Shown: positions 1 through 7,170 of the stretch, piece by piece | Numbering within the stretch: the first letter of the stretch is position 1 | Layout: each line of letters opens with the position of its first letter | Source of the DNA: an uncultured Campylobacter sp. | GTDB lineage: Bacteria > Campylobacterota > Campylobacteria > Campylobacterales > Campylobacteraceae | Reading direction: 5' to 3' | DNA: 12,322 nucleotides | Assembly (NCBI GenBank): GCA_900772495.1 | Contig: CAAHEJ010000023.1 | Location: forward strand, 1-12,322 | Notes under the pieces: generated by a model | Told to the model about the DNA's origin: nothing | Database searches by the model: none | Seen by the model: the letters and a program-made list of their open reading frames with translations, nothing else | Position numbers and translations under genes: made by a program

Positions 1-122
1 GCCCAACTTTGCAAGGCAAATGCACCCAAAAGCCCAGCCACAGCCACAATGCTTAACACAGCAAAAAAGATTTTCAATCCCTTTGACAAAGCCATAAGTT
101 CTTTAAATTCAGTCATTTTCAT
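1..122 (-). CDS. Unidentified membrane protein, N-terminal part only (cut by the left edge)
   Basis: An open frame runs leftward from an ATG at position 122 to the window edge, giving 40 complete codons. An AGGA ribosome site lies seven bases before the ATG and favours it over the second in-frame ATG (116). The visible protein has a short charged N-terminus (about 17 residues with several Lys and Glu), then a hydrophobic stretch at about residues 18-37 rich in Ala, Val, Leu and Gly. This is most likely one transmembrane helix or an uncleaved signal anchor. I do not recognise the family, and the rest of the protein is outside the window. It lies downstream of pgpA on the same strand after a 169-base AT-rich gap that holds no clear terminator, so it may be co-transcribed or have its own weak promoter (a TATCAT-like box lies shortly before its ribosome site). 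No function can be assigned. Confidence 0.6.
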   Translation of the reverse strand, partial: MKMTEFKELMALSKGLKIFFAVLSIVAVAGLLGAFALQSW

Positions 123-291
123 TAGATTATCCTCTCAAAAATTTCAACGCCGTTATGATAATAAATTTTTGCTTTATTTAAAATAAATTCAAGACTCTTT
201 TTTAAAAAAGTGCTGATTTATGGGCGTAAATTTTATCAACTCGTTGTTGCGAGCCGTTTTTAAAAATTTTGAAAAAAGAGTTAAAATCAAA

Positions 292-804
292 CTAAAATAG
301 CTCTTTAAGCTCTTTAAACAAAAACATATCCCAGCTCAAAATGCTGAATTTAAGCCCTATGCCGTAAATCACAGCACCCAAAAGCCCAGCAAACAAGCCC
401 GCTAGCATATCATCGCCCATCACACCAAGCCCGCCGCTTACATTTTTATCCACGCGACCGATGATAGAGGGCTTTGCAATGTCAAAAAAGCGAAAGAGAA
501 AAAAGGCTAGCACGAGGCTAAATAGCGAGTTGCTGACCCAAGCGATGATGGAGGCTGTCAAAAAAAGCCCCGCCACTTCATCGATGACTATGTGCGAGCT
601 GTCGTGTGTGCGGCTTTTGCGCTCATAATCATCAATGATTTTTATCGACACGAAAAAGACAAGAAAGGCGAGCAAAAAAAGCGTCTCCACGCTGATAAAA
701 CGCAAAATCAAAAAGGCAGGCACTAGCGCAGCTGCCGTGCCGCAAGTGCCGGGCGCAAAGGGCGACAAGCCTGAGTAAAAAAAGGTAAGGTAGAGTTTTT
801 GCAT
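292..804 (-). CDS. pgpA: Phosphatidylglycerophosphatase A
   Basis: Integral membrane phosphatase that removes phosphate from phosphatidylglycerophosphate to give phosphatidylglycerol in the inner membrane. At 170 residues it has the usual PgpA length. The family motifs are all present: the N-terminal GLSPFAPGTCGT (residues 12-23), IDEVAG (74-79), FRFFDIAKP (104-112), and the acidic GVMGDDMLAG (127-136) with its paired Asp residues that likely hold Mg2+. Several hydrophobic segments between these motifs fit a multi-pass membrane protein. The start at 804 has an AAAGGA ribosome site five bases upstream. It lies 55 bases after the ATP-sulfurylase-like gene on the same strand, with no obvious terminator between, so it is probably the distal part of the ispDF cluster. 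The assignment is firm on motifs; the operon link is inferred. Confidence 0.95.
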   Translation of the reverse strand: MQKLYLTFFYSGLSPFAPGTCGTAAALVPAFLILRFISVETLFLLAFLVFFVSIKIIDDYERKSRTHDSSHIVIDEVAGLFLTASIIAWVSNSLFSLVLAFFLFRFFDIAKPSIIGRVDKNVSGGLGVMGDDMLAGLFAGLLGAVIYGIGLKFSILSWDMFLFKELKELF

Positions 805-859
805 AATTTTCCTTTAATTTTATTTTGCCACAAATTTCACCTAAAATTCACACTCCAAA

Positions 860-2008
860 TCACACCATATACGCCACTTGATACATACTCAAAAGCTGTT
901 CGTAAAAGTCCTCGTCCTTTTTGTGCGCCGCGACAATGCCTGTGTTTGGAAACAAGTCGTTGTAAATGTTTTGCACCTTTTCAAAGCGGTTTGGAAAGAA
1001 ATGCTTTAAAATCATCGCCGAAATTTCGCGCCGCATAAAGATAGTAGGCGGGATAATGCCCGTTTTGAGTAAGTCTTTGAGCGATTTTGAGTGAAATTTT
1101 ATGTGATGATGTGAGCCGTGCGGGCAAGAGCGTGTGCTGACGCTGATTTTGCACTTGTTGCAATACACAAATTCAGGCAGCACCACGACTTCAATCCCAA
1201 AACGCTGTGAAATGTCGTCTAAAATAGTGCGTGGGCGGTTTTGCTCGTAAAACATTCCAAGTCCAGCGTGATTTTGTCCGACTACAAGTTTCGTGCAGCC
1301 TAAATTTTTGGCTATTGTCGCTTCTAAAATCACATTTAAATGCGTGCTAAACACGCCTATGTGCTGCAAAGGAAAGACGAAAATCCTATCCTTTGGCAGA
1401 TAAAGCTCGATAAATTTCTCTAAACACGCTTTTTTCAGCTCGAATTCAAGCCCGTTTTTTTCATAAGACTCTATCAAAAAAACGACAATCAAATCCGCCT
1501 TATCAATAGTCCAGCGGAAAATGCGTTCGTGTGCGCGGTGCAGCGGGTCAAGGCTAGCGATGATGGCGGTGATTTTTTGTGCGTTTAAATGCGCTTTAAG
1601 CCGCTCAAAGTCTTGTTTTACCTTAGCTATGGGCGAATTTTCTAGCTCAAAATCCCCGCTGATATACACACAATCATCAACAAAGCACGAATTTGGTGTG
1701 AAAATGCTCTTTATGTCGCCCTTGTGCTGAAATTTTTCATTGAGCTTAAATTTACCTACCTTTTCGCTCTCACACACAAGCGTAAATTCATCGCCTGCCT
1801 TTGCCTTGCTCAAATCCACATTTTGCGGGGCAAAGCTAAAAGAATAAGGCGTCATCTCGCCTTTATAGCTTTGCTTTTCAAGCACTTCGTTTGTTTCGTT
1901 TTTACTCATCAAATGCGTGCAAGGTCCTAAAATGCCCTCTTTGATGAGAGCAAACAGTTCAAAATCGCTTTGGCTTAACACAAGTTCATTTTTTCTTTGC
2001 GAGTCCAT
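860..2008 (-). CDS. ATP-sulfurylase-like protein with altered sulfate/ATP-binding motifs
   Basis: Protein of 382 residues with the fold signature of zinc-containing ATP sulfurylase (sulfate adenylyltransferase). The PUA-like N-terminal part runs to about residue 125 and the catalytic-domain-like part follows. Retained features are the HxxH pair (His157, His160), a GQNHAG version of the GRDHAG loop (244-249), and the zinc site Cys283-x2-Cys286...Cys295-x-His297. The normally invariant QxRN before HxxH reads ASLD (151-154), so the sulfate-binding Arg and the Gln and Asn are lost. The later SGTxxR loop reads SKSLKD (307-312). Ordinary sulfate activation is therefore doubtful. I chose the ATG at 2008 because an AAGGA site sits seven bases before it; an upstream in-frame ATG (2050) would overlap the regulator gene more deeply. 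The start overlaps the regulator's 3' end by 23 bases, suggesting translational coupling. This is the Cj1609-type gene of Campylobacter, commonly annotated as a sulfate adenylyltransferase. Confidence 0.85.
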   Translation of the reverse strand: MDSQRKNELVLSQSDFELFALIKEGILGPCTHLMSKNETNEVLEKQSYKGEMTPYSFSFAPQNVDLSKAKAGDEFTLVCESEKVGKFKLNEKFQHKGDIKSIFTPNSCFVDDCVYISGDFELENSPIAKVKQDFERLKAHLNAQKITAIIASLDPLHRAHERIFRWTIDKADLIVVFLIESYEKNGLEFELKKACLEKFIELYLPKDRIFVFPLQHIGVFSTHLNVILEATIAKNLGCTKLVVGQNHAGLGMFYEQNRPRTILDDISQRFGIEVVVLPEFVYCNKCKISVSTRSCPHGSHHHIKFHSKSLKDLLKTGIIPPTIFMRREISAMILKHFFPNRFEKVQNIYNDLFPNTGIVAAHKKDEDFYEQLLSMYQVAYMV

Positions 2009-2873
2009 ATTTTTTCCTTTTCTCCCACAGGGATTTGCGCGAAATGCCAAGTTTTTTAGACAAATCCGTGTCAGGGTAAGTGGCTTGGTGCTTTAAGATG
2101 ATATAGCGCACATATTCATCGATAGTCAGTATCTCATCGCCTGAAAGGTCCTTTTCGTTGTCGTTTAAATCAAACACGGCACAAGGTGGGTTAGCGAGCT
2201 TTTCGCTGCTGTGGATAATGAGCGGCTTTTTGTCAAGCTCTTGCAAAAGCTTGTTTTGCTCAGCTTCTTGCAAGAAATGAAAATGGCTTACAAAGAGCAA
2301 GTCAGCCTTGTTTGTGAGCTTTAAAATGCTTTCTGCATTGTCGTTTGGGCTTGCTTGGACACAAAAAAAGCTCATTTTGTGCGCCTTTGCGTAATGAAAC
2401 AAAAAGGCATCGGCGTTTGCAAAGCGGTGCGCTTGCAAGAAAACGGGCAAGCGGATTTTTTTGTAATCAAGCTGCGGCAGCTGCACGCTTGCAAGCCTCA
2501 TAGCGATGAAATTCAAATAAGCGTTGTTCATCGTTTCAAGCTCTTTGTAGTGCTGATGGTGCTTGATTTTACGCACAAGTTCTTCCACCATAAAGGGCTT
2601 TTGTATGTAATCACTCGCCCCAGCCCCCAAAGGCTCGACAACGCTATCAACGCTTATGTAAGAAACCAGCAGTATGATGACACTTTGCCTGTGATGAGTG
2701 ATGAATTTATCAAATCCGCTCACATTTGTGGAGAGCAAAAGCACATCATAATGCGTGTTTGCTTTGAGTTGCTCGGCTGAACTTGCTATCTCACAGGCAT
2801 ATCCTAGCTCGCTGAGCTTGTTGGCTATGCTTTGAGCGAGATAAATTTCGTTTTCTATGATTAAAACCCTCAT
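1986..2873 (-). CDS. Orphan atypical response regulator, HP1021/Cj1608 type
   Basis: DNA-binding regulator of 295 residues. Residues 1-110 form a CheY-like receiver: LIIENE at the acidic pocket (4-9), strand VLLLS (44-48), and the conserved Lys-Pro (92-93). The phospho-acceptor Asp expected at about position 48 is Ser, and one pocket acid is Asn8, so it is unlikely to be phosphorylated in the normal way. The middle (about 120-245) has no Walker motifs and is not an NtrC AAA+ domain. The C-terminus (about 265-292) is a Fis-type helix-turn-helix, with the recognition region around DLSKKLGISRKSLWEKRKKYG. No histidine kinase is adjacent. In epsilonproteobacteria the HP1021 family is reported to act on replication initiation and redox and metabolic genes without Asp phosphorylation. 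It follows ispDF by 58 bases and overlaps the next gene by 23. A nine-codon leader ORF ends one base before its ATG. Confidence 0.88.
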   Translation of the reverse strand: MRVLIIENEIYLAQSIANKLSELGYACEIASSAEQLKANTHYDVLLLSTNVSGFDKFITHHRQSVIILLVSYISVDSVVEPLGAGASDYIQKPFMVEELVRKIKHHQHYKELETMNNAYLNFIAMRLASVQLPQLDYKKIRLPVFLQAHRFANADAFLFHYAKAHKMSFFCVQASPNDNAESILKLTNKADLLFVSHFHFLQEAEQNKLLQELDKKPLIIHSSEKLANPPCAVFDLNDNEKDLSGDEILTIDEYVRYIILKHQATYPDTDLSKKLGISRKSLWEKRKKYGLAKKK

Positions 2874-2874
2874 T

Positions 2875-2904
2875 TTACCAAACCTTTATCATAAATTTAC
2901 TCAT
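2875..2904 (-). CDS. Possible nine-codon leader ORF before the response regulator
   Basis: On the minus strand an ATG at 2904 has a good ribosome site (AAAAAGGA, six bases upstream) and opens a frame reading MSKFMIKVW, then TAA at 2877-2875. One base later comes the regulator's ATG (2873), which itself has only a weaker ribosome site further upstream. The layout is that of a leader peptide translationally coupled to the downstream gene. It may also be chance: the ribosome site could serve the regulator with a spacing that is too long. There is no codon bias or conservation evidence available here. Confidence 0.3.
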   Translation of the reverse strand: MSKFMIKVW

Positions 2905-2931
2905 CAAATATCCTTTTTACTAAATTTCACG

Positions 2932-4059
2932 CTAAATCGTCCAGTCAAAATACCTTAAATTCACGCTTGCTAAAACGGCTATGCCCTCTTTTCGCCCGAC
3001 AAAGCCTAAATTTTCAGTCGTTGTGGCTTTGACATTTATGCGAAATTCCTCTAAATCCAGCGTTTTGGCTAAATTTTTAGCGATTTGCGCTTTAAATTTA
3101 GACAGCTTTGGCTCTTGTGCGATGACGCTTATGTCAGCATTTACTAGCTCAAACCCAAAGCTAAGCACCTTTTTGTAGGCATTTTGCAAGAGCTTCATTG
3201 AGTCAGCGTTTTTGTATTTCGCGCTTGTGTCAGGGTAAAGCTCGCCTATGTCGCCTAAACTCGCAGCTCCAAGCAGGGCATCGATGAGTGCGTGCGCCAG
3301 CACATCGCCATCTGAGTGCGCCTTTAAGCCCATACTCTTATGTACCTCAATGCCGCCCAAAATCAAAGGGCGCTTTTCCCCAAAAGAATGCACATCAAAG
3401 CCGTTTCCGCAAAAAATTTCATTTGCAGGTGCGGGCAAATCAAGCTTTGTCAAATCCTCTTTAAAGGTGATTTTGCGGGCATTTTCCTCGCCCTCCACAA
3501 ACCAAATTTTACCGCCCACGCTCGCCACAGCTGTGCTGTCATCGGTGAATTCTTTATTTTGGGCTAAGGCTTTTTTAAGCAAAGCCGTGCGTGAAATTTG
3601 GGGCGTTTGGATAAGTTTGATTTGCTCTCTTTGAAGGGGCTTGTCGTTGTAAAGCGTGGTGTCAGCGACCTTTAAGGCAGGCGTTATGCAATCAGCGTTT
3701 GTGGTGTTTTGAATGAGCCGCAAAAAAAGGCTTTTGCTAACGCACACCCGCGCCACATCGCTTACCATCACAAACTCGCTATTTACCTTTGAAAGCGCGT
3801 TTTTAAGGGACTCCACACGGCTTTTGCCGCCCCTTACGAACTCATAATGCGGAGCAAATTTTTGCAAATACTCAGGCTCGCTGCAAGCTACAAGCACCTT
3901 TTTAAAGGGGTAAAACTCGCTTAAATTGCGACTTGCAAAGAGCCACAAAGGCTCGTTTTTAAGGCGCAAAAACTGCTTTTTACAAGGCATTTTAAAGCGC
4001 GTAGAATCCCCAGCACCAAGCATCACAAGGCTTATGTCAAGTGCCTTACCACCAAGCAT
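2932..4059 (-). CDS. ispDF: Bifunctional IspD/IspF enzyme of the MEP isoprenoid pathway
   Basis: Fusion of 2-C-methyl-D-erythritol 4-phosphate cytidylyltransferase (IspD) and 2-C-methyl-D-erythritol 2,4-cyclodiphosphate synthase (IspF), two non-consecutive cytosolic steps towards IPP and DMAPP. Length 375 residues, as expected for the fused epsilonproteobacterial enzyme. The IspD part (1 to about 212) has the nucleotide-binding motif LGAGDSTRF (14-22), KKQF (27-30) and the DVAR segment (101-104). The IspF part (about 216-375) has FDVHSF with zinc ligands Asp222 and His224, HSDGDVLAHALIDALLGA with His256, GDIGELYPDTS (269-279) and the C-terminal KATTTENLGFVGRKEGI (344-360). The ATG at 4059 is preceded by AAAGGA at five bases. 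It is the first gene of the minus-strand cluster, with a good -10 box about 125 bases upstream and a hairpin in the leader. The following regulator gene starts 58 bases downstream. Confidence 0.97.
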   Translation of the reverse strand: MLGGKALDISLVMLGAGDSTRFKMPCKKQFLRLKNEPLWLFASRNLSEFYPFKKVLVACSEPEYLQKFAPHYEFVRGGKSRVESLKNALSKVNSEFVMVSDVARVCVSKSLFLRLIQNTTNADCITPALKVADTTLYNDKPLQREQIKLIQTPQISRTALLKKALAQNKEFTDDSTAVASVGGKIWFVEGEENARKITFKEDLTKLDLPAPANEIFCGNGFDVHSFGEKRPLILGGIEVHKSMGLKAHSDGDVLAHALIDALLGAASLGDIGELYPDTSAKYKNADSMKLLQNAYKKVLSFGFELVNADISVIAQEPKLSKFKAQIAKNLAKTLDLEEFRINVKATTTENLGFVGRKEGIAVLASVNLRYFDWTI

Positions 4060-4084
4060 TTGTGTCCTTTCTTAAATTTATTTT

Positions 4085-4099
4085 GGCGAAAATTTCGCC
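4085..4099. other. Hairpin in the ispDF leader, followed by a T-run on the plus strand
   Basis: GGCGAAAATTTCGCC is an inverted repeat with seven-base arms around one central base, so about five to six pairs would form in RNA. In the ispDF direction it lies 26 bases before the start codon, just upstream of the ribosome site, where it could affect initiation. Read on the plus strand it is followed by CCTTTTT, which resembles an intrinsic terminator for leftover plus-strand (ispDF-antisense) transcription. Neither role is shown. Confidence 0.4.
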
Positions 4100-4182
4100 C
4101 CTTTTTACTCAAAAATGTGAATTTTTTATGCAAAATCCTTGAAAATTCATCATTCAAACAAAAAACTCATTTTCACAATGCC

Positions 4183-4188
4183 ATTATA
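4183..4188 (-). promoter_or_regulatory. Probable sigma-70 -10 box for the ispDF cluster
   Basis: The minus strand reads GGCTATAATGG here: a perfect TATAAT with G two bases upstream, which fits the gnTAnaAT -10 pattern known for Campylobacter. That genus has a poorly conserved -35 region, and a T-rich stretch lies just upstream (CTTTTT). Transcription would start near 4175, giving ispDF a leader of about 115 bases containing the hairpin at 4085-4099. Confidence 0.6.
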
Positions 4189-4242
4189 GCCTAAAAAGCT
4201 GAATTTTGGTTTTCGTTTGTGTAAATTTTACTCAAAATAATG

Positions 4243-4248
4243 TATAAT
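4243..4248 (+). promoter_or_regulatory. Probable sigma-70 -10 box for the helicase gene
   Basis: A perfect TATAAT preceded by TG, in an AT-rich stretch with TTTTAC at 4226-4231 upstream. It sits 37 bases before the chosen start codon, giving a short leader of about 30 bases. It overlaps an in-frame upstream ATG (4240), which argues against that ATG being the translation start. It is divergent from the ispDF -10 box about 55 bases away. Before the helicase arrived this could have been the mrp-dapD promoter. Confidence 0.55.
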
Positions 4249-4284
4249 GTCATTTTATTTCTAATAAACTATGAAAGGAAAAAG

Positions 4285-7170
4285 ATGAATATGTCAAGTA
4301 TAGACATTGAAAATGCACTAAAATTCTTTAAAGATTTTGATGATTTGGAATGTGCGTTAAAGTTATCTGTTAGTGAAGGCAAGGATATCCCTTGTGTAGA
4401 AAATGCTGATTTTGATACAAAAGAGCTTATTTTTAAAATCAATAAATACACACAAACATATATAAAAGAGCTTTGGCACAATAAATTACGCACTAAAAAT
4501 AAACGCAATCCTAAACTTTCCGATAGCCAAATACAGCAAAATAGCTTTTTGGCATTCACACTTTATGGATTAAAGGAAAAAAGTGATGATGGAGCCATTT
4601 ATCATCCATTGCTTGCTATACAAATTGACTGGAGACGGTTAAGAAGTATTTTTAAAGGCAAACTTATTGTAAGTTTAGAAGACAATGTTTTTGTTATAAA
4701 TAGCATAAAATTTATAACAAAAGATAAACTTTCTCAATTTGATTCTACAAACGAAACTCCATCACTTTATGGTTTAAAAAATTTGATTTCAAATAAGATG
4801 ACATTAAATGAAATATACAAAAGTTTCGCGGAGCTTTTTGGTTTAGAAAATCACATAGATAACGATATTTTACAGCTTGATTGTGTTCAAAATGGCTTTG
4901 GTTTCTTTTTTGTTTATGAGAGAATTTTTCCCTTGACAATGGAATTTGAAAAAGCAAAAAGGGAAATTGATGAAACAAATAAAAGTGGACGCTTGACAAA
5001 TTATTATATATTGAAAGAAAGTACACAAAAACCAACCTTAAAAGAGTTTATTACTTTTGGTTCAAATACGCAGACTTACAAGCTTTCTGCTGGGCAATTT
5101 GAAGCTTTAAAACGCACAGCCGATAAAGATGAAAAAATTGTTGCGGTAATTGGTGCGCCTGGAACTGGCAAAAGCACGCTTATAACAAGTGTTATTGCAA
5201 ATTACATCACACAAAGAGCGTTAAATATCATTGATAATAACGATAAAAGCAATGTTATTTTGCTTACATCCACAACACACAAAGCCGTTACAAGTGTGGT
5301 TGATGCGATGGATAAGCTTAATTCAACATTTAAAGAAAGCGATAGTTTAATAAATTATATCTATTTTGGCTCAAGCAAAAAGAAAGAAACTATCGATAAA
5401 ATCAATAAAAAAATAAATCAAATAAAAAATGTTGTCTTTGATAAAACCGAGTATGAAAGCTTGAAAAAAAGTATTTTGGATATTAAAGCTAACATCGAAA
5501 ATTTATACGAGCAATTTACAAAAATCAAAAAACTTAAAGTAAAACTTGATAGTTTGGTTTTAAACAATAAGGCAGATTTAAAAGCAATTTTAGTCTCAAT
5601 TTCCAAGTTTAATGAGAGAGAAAATGAAAAGATTCTAGCCCACAAAAGAAGTGTGGATAGAGAGCTTTCAAACTATGAGATTAAGAACTTTGACAATAGT
5701 TTTTTGGCTGATATTGAATTTGTTTTAGATAAAATCGAAAAAATGAGTTTTTTGGATAAAATGTTTAGAAAAGATAGAATGGAGATTGCAAAACTTGGTA
5801 TTAAAAATGCAAAGACAAAAAAGGATTTAAAAACAATTTGTTTGAATTTAGAAGAATTTTTTTCACATAAAGAAGAGTGGAAAGTGGCGCAGAATCTAAA
5901 AGAAATATGTGAAAATAAAGTCTTTTTAAGCGAATTATATAAAAATGAATTTTGCGATGAATTACTTAAAAACGATAATTTTACTGAATTTGAACGCAAT
6001 GTTCTTTTTCAAAAAAATGGTGAATTGTTTTATCTCTCGGCACAATTTTTAAACAAGCACGCTATTTTGTGTAAAGAACAAGTTGTGCAAGCACTCGGAT
6101 ATCTTTTAGCTTGTACCGATGGAATTGGTGCAAAATGGCGACAAGAAAATAATAAACAAAAAATAGAAGACAGGAAGGAGCTTTTGCAATATGCTTCACT
6201 TGTTTTTTCGGTGCATTGTGGAGTTCTAGCAAGCGTACATTTACCTAAAATCATTGCTAGTGATATGGATACAAATATAAATAGTGATTTTTTTGGGATA
6301 GTGCCTTTTGATTTAGCTATTGTTGATGAGGCTGCTATGGTGCGACCCCATAATTTAATAGGTGTTATTCGCAGAAGCAAAAAAATGCTCATAGTAGGCG
6401 ACCCAAAGCAGTTAAAGCCAATTATTTCTCTACCAAAGAAATATACTGAACTTTTTATAAATATAAAAAATAATGATAAAAAGTTTGATGAGAATTTCAT
6501 TCAAAAATTATCGCCACTTACAACGAGTGCCTTTCATCGATGTGCTGGGACACTTAAAGGCGGTTTTGATGAAAAAGGCGATGCAAGTATTTTAGATGAA
6601 CATAGGCGCTGTGATAAGCAAATCGCCCAGCTTTTTAAGAAACTTGCAGCTTATGAGCCTTTGGAAATTAAAACTCCATCAGGTGAGCCAAAACTAAAAG
6701 AAAGGTTACTTGGTATCCGCGTGATATGTAGCGATAAAACAAAAAATCAAAACAAAGATGAAATAGAGATTATTAAAAGATTGCTTGACAAACTTGAAAA
6801 TTATTACAACTTAACAAGCCAAGTTGGCATCATAACACCTTATAAGTTACAAGAGCAACTCTTACAAAAAGAATTTGCAAAAAGGTTAAAGCATACTGAT
6901 ACACATAAAAAAATCGGCACCGTGCATTCATTTCAAGGCTCTGAATTTGAGGTAATTATTTTTTCATCGGTAGTAAGTAAGGACAGTAGCCTAAATTTCA
7001 TTAACCAAGACATTAGTATGTTAAATGTTGCCATAAGCCGAGCAAAAGAGCATTTCATTGTTGTCGGCGATGAAAAGGCACTTCTTAATGCGAAAACAGA
7101 TGCTCCAAGCGTTATAATGGCTAATGGACTTAAATGGGTCGATGATTTAGAAGAAGTTAATAAAATCTAA
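4285..7170 (+). CDS. DNA2/NAM7 (Upf1-like) superfamily 1 helicase, probably acquired
   Basis: Large P-loop helicase of 961 residues, starting at the ATG at 4285 (AAGGA site just upstream). Residues 1 to about 265 match no domain I recognise. The core begins with a Q-motif-like SAGQFEAL (Gln271), then Walker A GAPGTGKST (290-298), the DEAAM Walker B box (Asp681-Glu682), GDPKQLKPI (705-713), DEHRR (771-775), VHSFQGSE (880-887) and LNVAISRAKEH (913-923). This is the motif set of AAA_11/AAA_12 helicases that act on DNA or RNA 5'-3'. About 380 residues separate Walker A from Walker B. They are rich in Lys, Glu, Ile and Leu with coiled-coil character at about 360-480, longer than in a minimal helicase. 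The protein ends soon after motif VI with no nuclease or PLD domain. There is no partner gene beside it. It is visibly AT-richer than its neighbours, suggesting transfer. Target and role are unknown; genome defence or nucleic-acid repair are possibilities only. Confidence 0.88.
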   Translation: MNMSSIDIENALKFFKDFDDLECALKLSVSEGKDIPCVENADFDTKELIFKINKYTQTYIKELWHNKLRTKNKRNPKLSDSQIQQNSFLAFTLYGLKEKSDDGAIYHPLLAIQIDWRRLRSIFKGKLIVSLEDNVFVINSIKFITKDKLSQFDSTNETPSLYGLKNLISNKMTLNEIYKSFAELFGLENHIDNDILQLDCVQNGFGFFFVYERIFPLTMEFEKAKREIDETNKSGRLTNYYILKESTQKPTLKEFITFGSNTQTYKLSAGQFEALKRTADKDEKIVAVIGAPGTGKSTLITSVIANYITQRALNIIDNNDKSNVILLTSTTHKAVTSVVDAMDKLNSTFKESDSLINYIYFGSSKKKETIDKINKKINQIKNVVFDKTEYESLKKSILDIKANIENLYEQFTKIKKLKVKLDSLVLNNKADLKAILVSISKFNERENEKILAHKRSVDRELSNYEIKNFDNSFLADIEFVLDKIEKMSFLDKMFRKDRMEIAKLGIKNAKTKKDLKTICLNLEEFFSHKEEWKVAQNLKEICENKVFLSELYKNEFCDELLKNDNFTEFERNVLFQKNGELFYLSAQFLNKHAILCKEQVVQALGYLLACTDGIGAKWRQENNKQKIEDRKELLQYASLVFSVHCGVLASVHLPKIIASDMDTNINSDFFGIVPFDLAIVDEAAMVRPHNLIGVIRRSKKMLIVGDPKQLKPIISLPKKYTELFINIKNNDKKFDENFIQKLSPLTTSAFHRCAGTLKGGFDEKGDASILDEHRRCDKQIAQLFKKLAAYEPLEIKTPSGEPKLKERLLGIRVICSDKTKNQNKDEIEIIKRLLDKLENYYNLTSQVGIITPYKLQEQLLQKEFAKRLKHTDTHKKIGTVHSFQGSEFEVIIFSSVVSKDSSLNFINQDISMLNVAISRAKEHFIVVGDEKALLNAKTDAPSVIMANGLKWVDDLEEVNKI
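7113..7118 (+). promoter_or_regulatory. Candidate -10 box for mrp inside the end of the helicase gene
   Basis: GTTATAATGG within the last 60 bases of the helicase gene matches the Campylobacter gnTAnaAT pattern exactly, 77 bases before the mrp ATG. The upstream sequence is not AT-periodic and has no good -35, and the hexamer is also explained by the codons for Val-Ile-Met. It would give mrp-dapD a promoter independent of the helicase. Confidence 0.25.

Noticed and set aside
197..210. Perfect palindrome CTTTTTTAAAAAAG in the gap after pgpA.
   Set aside because: Almost entirely A and T, no loop for an RNA hairpin, and no following T-run in the right place. It is not convincing as a terminator or operator.
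799..1038. Plus-strand open frame of 79 codons opposite the 3' end of the ATP-sulfurylase-like gene and the pgpA start.
   Set aside because: It lies antisense to a clear conserved gene, has no ribosome site and no recognisable protein features. The same applies to the other antisense frames across ispDF, the regulator, the helicase and dapD.
4103..4237. TTTTACTCAAAA occurs twice as a direct repeat (4103-4114 and 4226-4237) in the ispDF-helicase spacer.
   Set aside because: Twelve bases of mostly A and T in an AT-rich spacer can recur by chance. The copies do not flank the helicase gene, so they are not insertion-site duplications.
4240..4284. Upstream in-frame ATG adding 15 residues to the helicase.
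   Set aside because: It overlaps the likely -10 box (4243-4248) and has no ribosome site, while the ATG at 4285 has a good AAGGA site.
4285..7170. Possible phase-variable homopolymer tracts in the helicase gene, as in many Campylobacter surface genes.
   Set aside because: There are no poly-G or poly-C runs, and the A and T runs are only about seven bases long, as expected in AT-rich DNA.
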